Shown here in pieces: positions 51,570-60,170 of a DNA stretch of 64,000 nucleotides (within the stretch, counting starts at the first letter, position 1; the number at the start of each line of letters is the position of its first letter). The notes under the pieces were generated by a model. That model searched no databases. It worked only from the letters and a program-made list of their open reading frames with translations, and was not told where the DNA came from. This DNA comes from Kiritimatiellia bacterium (lineage in GTDB: Bacteria; Verrucomicrobiota; Kiritimatiellia; UBA8416; YA12-FULL-48-11), in NCBI GenBank assembly GCA_028716365.1, contig JAQUPZ010000001.1:599205-663204 (forward strand). The letters are read 5' to 3'. Both the position numbers and the translations under genes were made by a program.

Positions 51570-53012
51570 ATGTTTGAGAAAAACAATTGCATGGACAGAA
51601 GGAACTTCCTGAATAAAGGATTAATGGCGGGTTTGTTCGTCAATGGCATGTTTGGATTCAAGAAAAAATCCGGCAGGAAAAGCTGCGAAAACATACCTGT
51701 CCTTGTTGATGTGGATGTCCTTGTGTGCGGCGGCGGATGTTCCGGTGTGGCTGCTGCATTGAGCGCGGCGCGTCACGGCGCAAAAGTGGCGCTGATCGAA
51801 CGCTGGCCCAGCCTTGGGGGCATGGCGACAAATGCCCTTGTAAATGGCTGGCACCGCAGTGACCGGCAGAAAGTCGTTATTAATGGGATAGTTGAAGAAT
51901 CGGCCCAGCGCGCCTTTAAACACGACTGGATTGTCCAGGATCCAAATTATCCACGTGCACATGAAACACATTGGTTTGATCCTGAAGGCATGAGGATCGT
52001 CTGGCAACAAATGCTCTCAGAAGCAAAGGTACGAGTTTTCTGTTACCTGAATGCAGGAGAACCGATCATTGAGAATGGAAAGATAAAAGGTGTGCTTGTC
52101 GATACAAAAACGGGGCGAAAATCATGCCTGGGTAAGATAGTCATAGATTCCACGGGAGATGGCGATATAGCCGCCAAGGCAGGACTGCCGTTTGAATTCG
52201 GACGGACCTCTGACGGGTTGGTGCAGGGAATGACCATGATGTACACTCTTCGCGGTATCGATGCAAAGGCAATGAAAACTATTTCCCGTGAGAAACGTGA
52301 TGAGATTATGAATGACATGATCAAACTGCGCGACGAAGGTAAGTTCCCTCCATTCAATGCCGGTAATACGCGCGGATTACTTTCAGGATGGGGAGGTAAT
52401 TTCGTTCCGTGGAATATGTGCGCCGTTGCAGGCAATCCTCTGGACGAGGAGGAATTGACAAAACTTACCGCAAGATCGCGCGAACAGGTATTTCAATATG
52501 TTGATTACTGGAAAAAGAATGTGCCCGGAATGCAGAATGCACGCGTTGATCAAACAGGGTTTTCGCTCGGTATCAGGGAATCAAGAAGAATTAAGGGATT
52601 GAAAACCCTGGATCGGGACATGGTTTTGAATGCCGTAAAACATCCGGATGCCGTGGGCCATGGAGTCTGGATGATCGACATACACGATCCGAAAGGAACG
52701 GGTTATACGACTTATACTGATCGTAATGACCGCAGTATGCTGAAAGAAGGCACAAGTTATCATATCCCACTTGGCATGGCATTGAATGACAGGATTCCCA
52801 ACCTGGCAGTGGCATGCCGTGCCGCCAGTTCAACACATGAAACACATGCCTCCATCAGGGTACAGGCACATCTTATGGCTCTTGCGCAGGGGGTGGGGAC
52901 CTGTGCGGCTTTGGCGCTTGATTCAGGCGTAGATATGGTTAAGGTAGACATCAAGAAACTTCAGAAGATACTCCGTGATGATGGAGTTTATCTGGAAGAT
53001 GTGCCATCTTAA
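51570..53012 (+). CDS. FAD-dependent oxidoreductase with Tat-like N-terminus
   Basis: 480 residues from ATG 51570; GGAGGA precedes it, inside a longer frame opening at 51558. M-D-R-R-N-F-L-N-K (Arg 10-11) and the hydrophobic run after it look like a Tat signal. The FAD site is V-L-V-C-G-G-G-C-S-G-V (GGGCSG about 54-59), with L-I-E-R at strand 2 and S-L-G-G-M-A-T-N following, as in Pfam PF12831 oxidoreductases. D-S-T-G-D-G-D-I-A-A-K-A-G is the second FAD contact. Unlike the enzyme at 3186 it has no C-terminal binding domain. Substrate unknown; 27 bases before the DUF6807 gene. Confidence 0.9.
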   Translation: MFEKNNCMDRRNFLNKGLMAGLFVNGMFGFKKKSGRKSCENIPVLVDVDVLVCGGGCSGVAAALSAARHGAKVALIERWPSLGGMATNALVNGWHRSDRQKVVINGIVEESAQRAFKHDWIVQDPNYPRAHETHWFDPEGMRIVWQQMLSEAKVRVFCYLNAGEPIIENGKIKGVLVDTKTGRKSCLGKIVIDSTGDGDIAAKAGLPFEFGRTSDGLVQGMTMMYTLRGIDAKAMKTISREKRDEIMNDMIKLRDEGKFPPFNAGNTRGLLSGWGGNFVPWNMCAVAGNPLDEEELTKLTARSREQVFQYVDYWKKNVPGMQNARVDQTGFSLGIRESRRIKGLKTLDRDMVLNAVKHPDAVGHGVWMIDIHDPKGTGYTTYTDRNDRSMLKEGTSYHIPLGMALNDRIPNLAVACRAASSTHETHASIRVQAHLMALAQGVGTCAALALDSGVDMVKVDIKKLQKILRDDGVYLEDVPS

Positions 53013-53039
53013 ACAAAACAGCGAAACAACGGGAAAATT

Positions 53040-54023
53040 ATGAAAACCTTTAAATTCTTTTGTGCCATTCTTGTACCAGCTCTCTTGATTTCGGTAAGTT
53101 TCAGCGCGGAACAGCCGATAGCGGACAAAGGTCCGAAACCAGTTCCGTTAATGCAGGTCATACCTCAGCCCGAACAGCAGGTGTCGATTCAACGCGATGG
53201 CGCGGAAATCGCCCGCTATCACTCAGGACTTAATGCGCGCCGCCCTTTTATATTTCCTGTAATCGGGCCGTCGGGCCGCTCGCTGACGCGGATGGGACAT
53301 CCCCATGATCCCGAGGGACACAAACACCATTACTCTGTTTGGATTGCACACAACGATGTCAACGGCGTCAATTTCTGGGATGATCGAAAAAGCGGCCGCA
53401 TTGTACATCAGCGTGTTGAGAAGCTGGAAGATACCGAAGATCACGCTACCCTGACTACGCTGAACCATTGGATCAACGAGGCCAGCAACACTGTACTTCT
53501 GGTCGAACGTCGTACCGCCACGGCACAACCTCTGCCGAACAATGAATGGCTTCTTGTTGTCGACCTCCAGCTTGAGTCTAAAGACAAAGCCGTCACGTTT
53601 TGCAAAACCCCGTTCGGGTTGGTCGGCGTGCGCATGGCCAAAACCATTTGTATTAATGACGGTGGCGGAAGCATCCGTAACTCGGAAGGAGCGGACGGGG
53701 AGAAGGATATTTTCTGGAAACCGGCGAAGTGGGTCGATTATTCCGGTCCGATAACGGCAAAGGCCGTTGAAGGCATCACGCTGTTTGATCATCCGTCCAA
53801 TCCAAATCATCCATCCTGTTTCCATGTACGCAGCGATGGCTGGATGGGGGCTTCTTTGTCTTTCAAGGGACCGATAATTGTTGAGCCAGGCAAGCCATTG
53901 ATGCTTCGTTATGGTCTTTATGTCCATACCGGTAAACAGCCTATCGAAGAGATTCAAAAACGGTGGGATGAATTTGCCAAAACACCCGCTCCGGAACCGT
54001 GGAAGCCGGCAAAAAAGAAATAA
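53040..54023 (+). CDS. Exported DUF6807 (PmoA-like) protein
   Basis: 327 residues with a Sec signal (1-22, ending F-S-A). The conserved core has F-I-F-P-V-I-G-P-S-G, M-G-H-P-H-D-P-E-G-H-K-H-H-Y-S-V-W, and later G-W-M-G-A-S-L-S-F, the marks of the family historically labelled methane oxygenase PmoA (DUF6807). The label is misleading: these are beta-rich exported proteins of PVC glycan clusters with no link to methane oxidation. The His-rich loop may bind metal. Function not known. A weak hairpin (CAGGGA/TCCCTG at 54033-54061) lies in the 61-base gap after it. Confidence 0.82.
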   Translation: MKTFKFFCAILVPALLISVSFSAEQPIADKGPKPVPLMQVIPQPEQQVSIQRDGAEIARYHSGLNARRPFIFPVIGPSGRSLTRMGHPHDPEGHKHHYSVWIAHNDVNGVNFWDDRKSGRIVHQRVEKLEDTEDHATLTTLNHWINEASNTVLLVERRTATAQPLPNNEWLLVVDLQLESKDKAVTFCKTPFGLVGVRMAKTICINDGGGSIRNSEGADGEKDIFWKPAKWVDYSGPITAKAVEGITLFDHPSNPNHPSCFHVRSDGWMGASLSFKGPIIVEPGKPLMLRYGLYVHTGKQPIEEIQKRWDEFAKTPAPEPWKPAKKK

Positions 54024-54084
54024 ATATTAAGTCAGGGAGATATCCGGTTTTTGTTTCCCTGTTTCCTAAGGCTGAAGTTTCGAT

Positions 54085-55890
54085 ATGAAAAAGAATTTAC
54101 TCCGCCTGATTAAATGGACCCTTATTGTTGTTGTCGTTCTTATCATCGGTAACTGGATGTATGCCTGCCGGATGCTGTGGACGAATGTTGACAGGACCAT
54201 GGCCTGTCTTTCTGCTCCTGCATGGCCTTTAAACCGGGGTGTTCTTACTGTAGATGTTTCGGAGAAAAAGAGTGACAGTGATCAGCCTCGTAACCATTTC
54301 TGCGGCAGGGTGGCTGTGTACGACGAACGTGTGAGCGTAATGCTTTCGTCACCTGCAAACAAGATGCGCGTGGATATCCATTATGACGGCAAACTGCATC
54401 TTTCTACTCCAAAAAAAGAAACGCATTATGTCGCCGATGAAACGGGATGGGAACATACACGGCAGGCGTTATTGGAGACATCGAAAACAATTCCACGGAT
54501 TTCCGTGTTGAATCGTTTGAAAATAAATCTTTTTCTGCATCCATTCATTACCGGGTTTGAACATGTGGATGGCGCGTGTTGCTGGCGGGTCCGGTTAATG
54601 GGAGGAAAGGCTGTCCTGGCAGTGAATGGTGAATTACGCAAACTGGAATTCAAACCGCCACGTTCCGAGTCAAGCTGGTTGATAACGGTCACCAGAAAAC
54701 CGCTGCCCAATGCACAGGTTGAGGAGTTGACATTACCTCAGGCTGTTACCGCCGTTGTCAAAGCCGGTGAAATGGACCGCAGTCTGGCCGCTGTTTTCAG
54801 GATTGCGGCACTTCGGTTCCAACCGGCCCAAAAAATTCCGGATGGCGAACAATCATGCGGCAAAGGGCATCTCCGGATACGCAACGGCAACCGCATGCTC
54901 TACCTGAGCGGAACATCGCACGAGATCGGATACCAACACGGCAAACTCCTGGCAGACAGTATGCGCCGGATGTACAATCGTGTCGTTTACGGTGTAGGTT
55001 TATATTACTCCCTGGAGAAAGGGAAATGGTTCCTCGATGATGCCCGAAAGCTGGTGGAACGCCAGAGACAGTACATTGATCCCGCTTACTTTGAGGAAAT
55101 GAAAGGTATGTCGGAAGGATCCGGTATTTCATTGGACGAAATACAGATCGGTAATATTTTCCCGGAATTTTTTCACTGCAGTGGTGCAGCCTTGTTCGGC
55201 AAAGCCACGCTTAATGGTCAACTGCTTCATGTGCGGGTGCTTGATTATATGACCGATGTTGGTCTGCAGGATGAGGCGGTTGTCATGGCAGTGGAACGGA
55301 CCGGGGTTAACCGTTTTGTAAATGTGAGCTTTGCGGGTTTTATCGGTTCCGTAACCGGAATGAATGAAAAGAAAGTTGCCATCGGCGAAATGGGTGGACG
55401 TGGCGAGGGACTCTGGGACGGGACTCCTATGAGTTTCCTGCTTCGCGGGGCGCTGGAACACGCCGCCACGCTTGACGAAGCCGTGGCCTACATGCGTGAT
55501 CGACGCCGTACCTGTGAATACTATTACGTTATCAGCGACGCAAAAATTCCGGATGCAGTTGGCGTTGCCGCCACGCCTGATAGATGTGATGTGGTAAAGT
55601 CCGGGCAGGCCGTTGAACAATTGCCCGAAGCCGTTGAAAATGCCGTTTTGCTGTCTGCAGGTAACCGCTATAAGAATCTGGTCAAACGTGTGCGTGAGAA
55701 TTACGGCAAAATAGATGCCCGTGGACTTATTGAAATTATTAAGCGCCCTGTGGCGATGCGCTCGAACCTGCACGATGCAATTTTTGAATCGCAGGATCTT
55801 CGTGTTTGGGTACTCAATGCCTCGCGGCGGGAACCTGCCTGCGATCAGCCGCCGGCGGTTTATGAATGGACAGATTTATTTCCCAGGTAA
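54085..55890 (+). CDS. Membrane-anchored C45 peptidase / acyltransferase-like protein
   Basis: 601 residues. One N-terminal transmembrane segment (about 10-27) has no cleavage site, suggesting anchoring. Residues about 30-265 are an unrecognised beta-rich region. The C-terminal half is Ntn-hydrolase of the C45 / acyl-CoA:6-APA acyltransferase type: L-S-G-T-S-H-E-I-G-Y-Q-H-G, a mid E-E-M-K-G-M-S-E-G, then F-F-H-C-S-G-A-A with Cys365 as the likely self-exposed nucleophile, V-R-V-L-D-Y, and L-S-A-G-N-R-Y. Such enzymes hydrolyse or form amides. The next gene overlaps or follows within 11 bases. Confidence 0.8.
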   Translation: MKKNLLRLIKWTLIVVVVLIIGNWMYACRMLWTNVDRTMACLSAPAWPLNRGVLTVDVSEKKSDSDQPRNHFCGRVAVYDERVSVMLSSPANKMRVDIHYDGKLHLSTPKKETHYVADETGWEHTRQALLETSKTIPRISVLNRLKINLFLHPFITGFEHVDGACCWRVRLMGGKAVLAVNGELRKLEFKPPRSESSWLITVTRKPLPNAQVEELTLPQAVTAVVKAGEMDRSLAAVFRIAALRFQPAQKIPDGEQSCGKGHLRIRNGNRMLYLSGTSHEIGYQHGKLLADSMRRMYNRVVYGVGLYYSLEKGKWFLDDARKLVERQRQYIDPAYFEEMKGMSEGSGISLDEIQIGNIFPEFFHCSGAALFGKATLNGQLLHVRVLDYMTDVGLQDEAVVMAVERTGVNRFVNVSFAGFIGSVTGMNEKKVAIGEMGGRGEGLWDGTPMSFLLRGALEHAATLDEAVAYMRDRRRTCEYYYVISDAKIPDAVGVAATPDRCDVVKSGQAVEQLPEAVENAVLLSAGNRYKNLVKRVRENYGKIDARGLIEIIKRPVAMRSNLHDAIFESQDLRVWVLNASRREPACDQPPAVYEWTDLFPR

Positions 55891-55901
55891 AAAGTCTCAA
55901 G

Positions 55902-56855
55902 ATGTATCGAAAAACTTTTATTGTTCTGTTGTTGTTACTCGTGTGCATTGTGGGTGGGGTGGTGGCCAAGCGTGTATGGGATTATCGCACTTCTTGTGCC
56001 CTTAGAGAGTATGACAATAAAGCGCCGCTGAACATCAAAACAATCACCTCTCAAAATAGAACAAATTATATCCGGGAGGAATTTACTTTTGAAGGTTGTC
56101 CCGGAGAAGAGGTCCCGGTACTTGCCCTGCTTCCATCCGACAGTACAAAACGTCATCCGGCAATTATTTTTCTTTATGGCATAGGAATGAAGATGGACTT
56201 TGCTGACAGGCCTGAAATCGGTGAAGCCGTTACACAGGCGGGGTTCGCGATGTTTATTCCGGAACAATTTGGCCGCGGCAAGCGCCGCCAGAAGAAAGTG
56301 AATCATTTTGAAGAATGGATGGCGTTGCGCCGGCGAATTGTACTGACAGTCAGTGAGACGCGCCGACTTGCCGATGTGGTTGCCAAGCGGCCCGATATCG
56401 ATCCGCATCGTATTTATCTCTGGGGCGCCAGTTTCGGTGCCATGACCGGTTGCGCGGCCATGGCCTACGATTCACGTATGCGGGTCGGCGTTTTTACGCT
56501 GAGCGGCGGTGATTTACAGAAGATGGCGGCGGACAGCCCTTATCGCAAGAAACTTCCACGGTTTTCACCGGCGAAAGTGCTTGCGCCGGTTGCGGCATCG
56601 TTCCTGCGTCCTTTTGATCCAATTCATCGTATTGGCCTGATCGCGCCGCGGCCTCTGCTTTTCCAGAACATGCAAAACGATGATCTTATTCCCAAATCAG
56701 CTGTCGATGCATTGTACGGGGCGGCTGGTCAACCCAAGCAGATTATCTGGTACGACGGCCTTCATGATCATCTTCCACGAGAGACAATCGAAAAAGTTGT
56801 TCTTGATGCGCTGGCCTGGCTGAGAGAGCGCGATAAGGAAATTATTGTTCGCTGA
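55902..56855 (+). CDS. Membrane-anchored alpha/beta hydrolase
   Basis: 317 residues from ATG 55902; an in-frame ATG at 55866 would overlap the previous gene by 25 bases and put polar residues before the hydrophobic segment. The anchor is I-V-L-L-L-L-L-V-C-I-V-G-G. The alpha/beta-hydrolase nucleophile elbow is W-G-A-S-F-G with Ser177; likely acid and base are in N-D-D-L-I-P and G-L-H-D-H-L-P. F-I-P-E-Q-F-G-R-G-K precedes the cap region. Resembles the acetyl-xylan-esterase/dienelactone-hydrolase group; deacylation of a glycan is a fair guess, not shown. Confidence 0.86.
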   Translation: MYRKTFIVLLLLLVCIVGGVVAKRVWDYRTSCALREYDNKAPLNIKTITSQNRTNYIREEFTFEGCPGEEVPVLALLPSDSTKRHPAIIFLYGIGMKMDFADRPEIGEAVTQAGFAMFIPEQFGRGKRRQKKVNHFEEWMALRRRIVLTVSETRRLADVVAKRPDIDPHRIYLWGASFGAMTGCAAMAYDSRMRVGVFTLSGGDLQKMAADSPYRKKLPRFSPAKVLAPVAASFLRPFDPIHRIGLIAPRPLLFQNMQNDDLIPKSAVDALYGAAGQPKQIIWYDGLHDHLPRETIEKVVLDALAWLRERDKEIIVR

Positions 56856-56945
56856 CCGAGATAATAATGATATAGAAACTTAATTCCAAAAAGCAGACCC
56901 CGGAAAACTCCGGATGGATTTGTAAAAAGAGGAGGCATACATCTA

Positions 56946-59213
56946 ATGGCAATAAGTTCCGAATCAATTCAAAGGACGAAGCAGAGTATCTTATTAATGA
57001 TCGGTTTGTTGCTGGTCTCCCTGACTTTTGCGGAAAACGAGCCTTCCAATCTGCTCCGTACCTGGCAGGGCATTCCAGGTCTGGAACGTACCGCCAAAGG
57101 AAGAGTATTTGTCTCGTGGTTTTCGGGTGGCCGGCAGGAGCCGGCGGTGGAAAACACCGTCTATCTCTGTTATAGCGACGATCAGGGCAAAACCTTCACC
57201 GATCCGCAACCTATTGCGGGTCCGCGTAACGGGGCACGCGCTTTCGATCCGACGCTCTGGATCGACCCCGAGGGTAAGCTTTGGTATATCTTCAATCGTG
57301 GTAATCGTGATACTGCGGAACATGGAGTATGTGCACGCATTTGCGATAACCCGGAGGCGACGCCGTCCGTTTGGAGTCCGGAATTCCACATCGGTTATGA
57401 TGAAGTGCCGTTCAGTTTCCGTATGAACAAGCCGACCGTGCTCTCCACCGGAGAATGGATTATGCCGGTTACGCACGCCGCCGAGCCGATCCACGATTGG
57501 CACGCCGGGTCGAAGCATTTGCACGGAGTCGGTATTTCGACCGACAAAGGCAAAACCTGGAAGTTGCATGGTGCGCTCAAAGCGCCAAGCTGGGCGCTGG
57601 AAAACATGATCGTGGAACTGCGTGATGGCAGGCTTTGGATGCTCATCCGTACCGGTGCCGGATTTTTGTGGCAAAGTTATTCGCACGACAAAGGTCGGAC
57701 ATGGACGGAGCCGGGCGCCAGTACGATTACAAATCCCGGTTCACGCTTCTTTATCCGCCGCTTGTCATCTGGAAACCTGCTGTTGGTGAATCATTACAAA
57801 TTCAAAGGCCGCAGTCACATCACCGCCAGTCTCTCAACGGATGAAGGCCGTACATGGAATGAAGGCCTGCTCCTCGATGAACGTTCTAATATCTCGTATC
57901 CGGACGGCGTACAGGACACCAACGGCTTGATCTGGATCGTTTATGATCATGATCGTCAGGGCACGGGCGAGATCCTCCTCGCACGCTTTCGAGAAGAAGA
58001 TGTGGCCGCTGGCAGGAATGTCTCCGGCGCGGTGCGGCTGAAACAGGCAGTCAATCAGCTTCCGCGCCCGATGACATCCGGACAACTCCATTTGAAACTA
58101 CTCCCTGCCGACTGGAATCCCAAGGCAGCCGCGGATCAAGTCCTGAGCCGTCTTGTTAAAGTCACTGCGCCGCAGGTAAAAGGTGCGCATGATGCGGAGA
58201 TGGTAATGGTCAAAAACCGGGCTTACATTGTAGCGGAGGTCAATGACGAGCGCGCGGGCGAAAGGGCAGAATGGTCGTTCATCTATGCGGCAATGTCGAT
58301 TGTGAATCTGCAGACCCTGGCTGTGGAAAAAATCATACCGTTTGCGCGAGGTGGTCAGGTGTTTTCGAACGAGATCCTGCCGCCCGGGACCTGCTTTGGA
58401 CAGCGTATTTTACAAAAGGATGCCAGGACGGTGCGTTGCTACTTTGCCAGCGAAAAACCGGATAAACGGCAGTCGCAGACTTGGTTCATCGACTTTGACA
58501 TCGAACGTATGACGTTTGAAAACTCCATTCACAAGGCGAAACTCAAGACCGCTGCGGGTATCTTCGATATGCAGCCGAAGTATTTTTACGAAGATGCGGT
58601 CAAGCAGGGGTTCAAGCGGCCGGCGCGGGACTTCGGTCTCTACCCATTCGATTCGTTTAAGTATTTTGATAACCGCCTTTATGTTGGGCTTAACAACTTT
58701 CCTATCGGCCAGAATGCGCTGGCGAATGTAAATGATGCATTTGACACCTTCGAGATCATCGGGCATTTTAACGAACCAGCCGAACTGAAGCTTACAGAGT
58801 CCGCTGTGAATCGTCTGCCCGATGGCACCTGGATGGCGATCTGCCGTCAGGAAGGTGGCAACGGCAACTACCTTTTTACTACGAGTAAGGATGGCCGTTC
58901 CTGGACGCGTGGAGAGCATCGCGACTTCGTTCCTAATGGTACCAATTCCAAGCCGACCTTCGACAAGTTCCGAAACATTTATTATCTCGGATGGCAGGAG
59001 GCGACAAAGATCAATGGCGTCTCCCGTTCCGTGTTCAACATCGATATCTCCTTCGATGGGATGAACTGGGAGCGGAAATACCGTTTTGAAACTGATAAAT
59101 CCTTCCAGTATCCTGCCTTCCGCGAATACCATGGCACTGTCTGGCTTTGTGTGACGCAGGGTGATTCCTCCGCAGAACGGAAAGAACGTATCATGTTTGG
59201 CAGGCTGGAGTAA
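56946..59213 (+). CDS. Exported sialidase-fold (BNR/Asp-box) protein
   Basis: 755 residues; GAGGAGG before the ATG, Sec signal about 11-29. At least five Asp-box motifs are visible: S-D-D-Q-G-K-T-F, S-T-D-K-G-K-T-W, S-H-D-K-G-R-T-W, S-T-D-E-G-R-T-W and S-K-D-G-R-S-W, marking a six-bladed propeller in the first 360 or so residues, and a second propeller-like part to the end. A possible active-site start is W-Q-G-I-P-G-L-E-R-T. The Arg triad of true sialidases could not be confirmed, so it may act on another sugar or a sulfated glycan. Confidence 0.85.
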   Translation: MAISSESIQRTKQSILLMIGLLLVSLTFAENEPSNLLRTWQGIPGLERTAKGRVFVSWFSGGRQEPAVENTVYLCYSDDQGKTFTDPQPIAGPRNGARAFDPTLWIDPEGKLWYIFNRGNRDTAEHGVCARICDNPEATPSVWSPEFHIGYDEVPFSFRMNKPTVLSTGEWIMPVTHAAEPIHDWHAGSKHLHGVGISTDKGKTWKLHGALKAPSWALENMIVELRDGRLWMLIRTGAGFLWQSYSHDKGRTWTEPGASTITNPGSRFFIRRLSSGNLLLVNHYKFKGRSHITASLSTDEGRTWNEGLLLDERSNISYPDGVQDTNGLIWIVYDHDRQGTGEILLARFREEDVAAGRNVSGAVRLKQAVNQLPRPMTSGQLHLKLLPADWNPKAAADQVLSRLVKVTAPQVKGAHDAEMVMVKNRAYIVAEVNDERAGERAEWSFIYAAMSIVNLQTLAVEKIIPFARGGQVFSNEILPPGTCFGQRILQKDARTVRCYFASEKPDKRQSQTWFIDFDIERMTFENSIHKAKLKTAAGIFDMQPKYFYEDAVKQGFKRPARDFGLYPFDSFKYFDNRLYVGLNNFPIGQNALANVNDAFDTFEIIGHFNEPAELKLTESAVNRLPDGTWMAICRQEGGNGNYLFTTSKDGRSWTRGEHRDFVPNGTNSKPTFDKFRNIYYLGWQEATKINGVSRSVFNIDISFDGMNWERKYRFETDKSFQYPAFREYHGTVWLCVTQGDSSAERKERIMFGRLE

Positions 59214-59354
59214 TACCCATCAAACTCATGTGCAAGCCGTTGAAATCTGTTATAGTTCTGGTAAAGAATTCTAAAATAGAAATATAAAATCTATTACATG
59301 AACTTTCGGGAAAGCAATTTCTTATAACCATAACCCCTGAACCAGGAGACTGCC
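59214..59354 (+). promoter_or_regulatory. AT-rich gap, possible promoter of the DUF1080 gene
   Basis: 141 bases, the longest gap in this plus-strand cluster. TTGAAA (59240-59245) could be a -35 box, with only a weak TAAAGA at about the right distance. The gene at 59355 may have its own promoter here. Confidence 0.3.
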
Positions 59355-60086
59355 ATGAACCTGACGTATCGCGAGTATCTGAAACTGTTGTCTGTACCCG
59401 GATTTGTCATTTATACAATCCTGAGTTGTCTCGGCGTTCTGGCGGGCGAGTGCTTGGCGCAAACGTCATCATCACCGAAGGAACCGCCGCCCGGTGCAAT
59501 TGTTCTTTTCGACGGTAAGGATACCTCGAAGCTCATGCAGTACAGTGGCATGAGAATTCCCACGCCGGGTCAGCTTGCCAACACAAAACCGTGCCACTAC
59601 AAGCTGGTTGACGGCGCATTGGAGGTGTTTGGCAGCGGGCACGTCATCTCTCGGCAGTCCTTTCAGGATTTCCACTTGCACGTCGAGGTATACCTTCCCG
59701 ATGGACCTTCCATCAACAGCGGCATTTGGATCGCGTTCCGATATGGCGTGGAAATCGGCAGCCGCGACCGCGGGCCGCTTTATCAATTGGGGTCCCTTTA
59801 CGGGATGAAAGTACCAGACAAGGATGCGATGCGTACACCACCGTCATGGAACGAACTGGACATCGATTTCACCGCACCGCGCTTCGACAAGGACGGGAAG
59901 AAGACCGTTAATGCAAAAATTACAGTCTGTCTCAACGGCGAAAAGATTCACGACGGAGTCGATTTGCCCGGTACGACGAAAACCTTACAGGAGCCTGAGG
60001 CCCCCACGCCAGGTCCGATTGTATTGGAGAACCACAAGACCGCCAAGCCGGTACGTTTCCGCAATGTGTGGATCGTGCTGAGATGA
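59355..60086 (+). CDS. Exported DUF1080 protein (3-keto-glycoside hydrolase-like)
   Basis: 243 residues; AGGAGA before the ATG, signal peptide about 12-36. The single domain shows the DUF1080 pattern: G-A-I-V-L-F-D-G-K-D-T-S-K-L, Y-K-L-V-D-G-A-L-E-V-F, F-H-L-H-V-E-V-Y-L-P, N-S-G-I-W-I-A-F and W-N-E-L-D-I-D-F. Members cleave 3-keto-disaccharides made by Gfo/Idh/MocA dehydrogenases. Here DUF1080 stands alone, unlike the HEAT fusion at 38965; a stand-alone HEAT protein lies convergently 84 bases away. Confidence 0.88.
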   Translation: MNLTYREYLKLLSVPGFVIYTILSCLGVLAGECLAQTSSSPKEPPPGAIVLFDGKDTSKLMQYSGMRIPTPGQLANTKPCHYKLVDGALEVFGSGHVISRQSFQDFHLHVEVYLPDGPSINSGIWIAFRYGVEIGSRDRGPLYQLGSLYGMKVPDKDAMRTPPSWNELDIDFTAPRFDKDGKKTVNAKITVCLNGEKIHDGVDLPGTTKTLQEPEAPTPGPIVLENHKTAKPVRFRNVWIVLR

Positions 60087-60170
60087 ATGGAAGCGACACA
60101 TGTACTCGGTGACATGGCGCGGCTGAAAACGATGTAATCTTTTTACGTGGGGCTAATGGTCTCTTGATCT

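Noticed and set aside
53040..54023. Methane monooxygenase subunit
   Set aside because: The PmoA label for this family is historical; the protein is a soluble exported beta-rich protein with no membrane copper sites.
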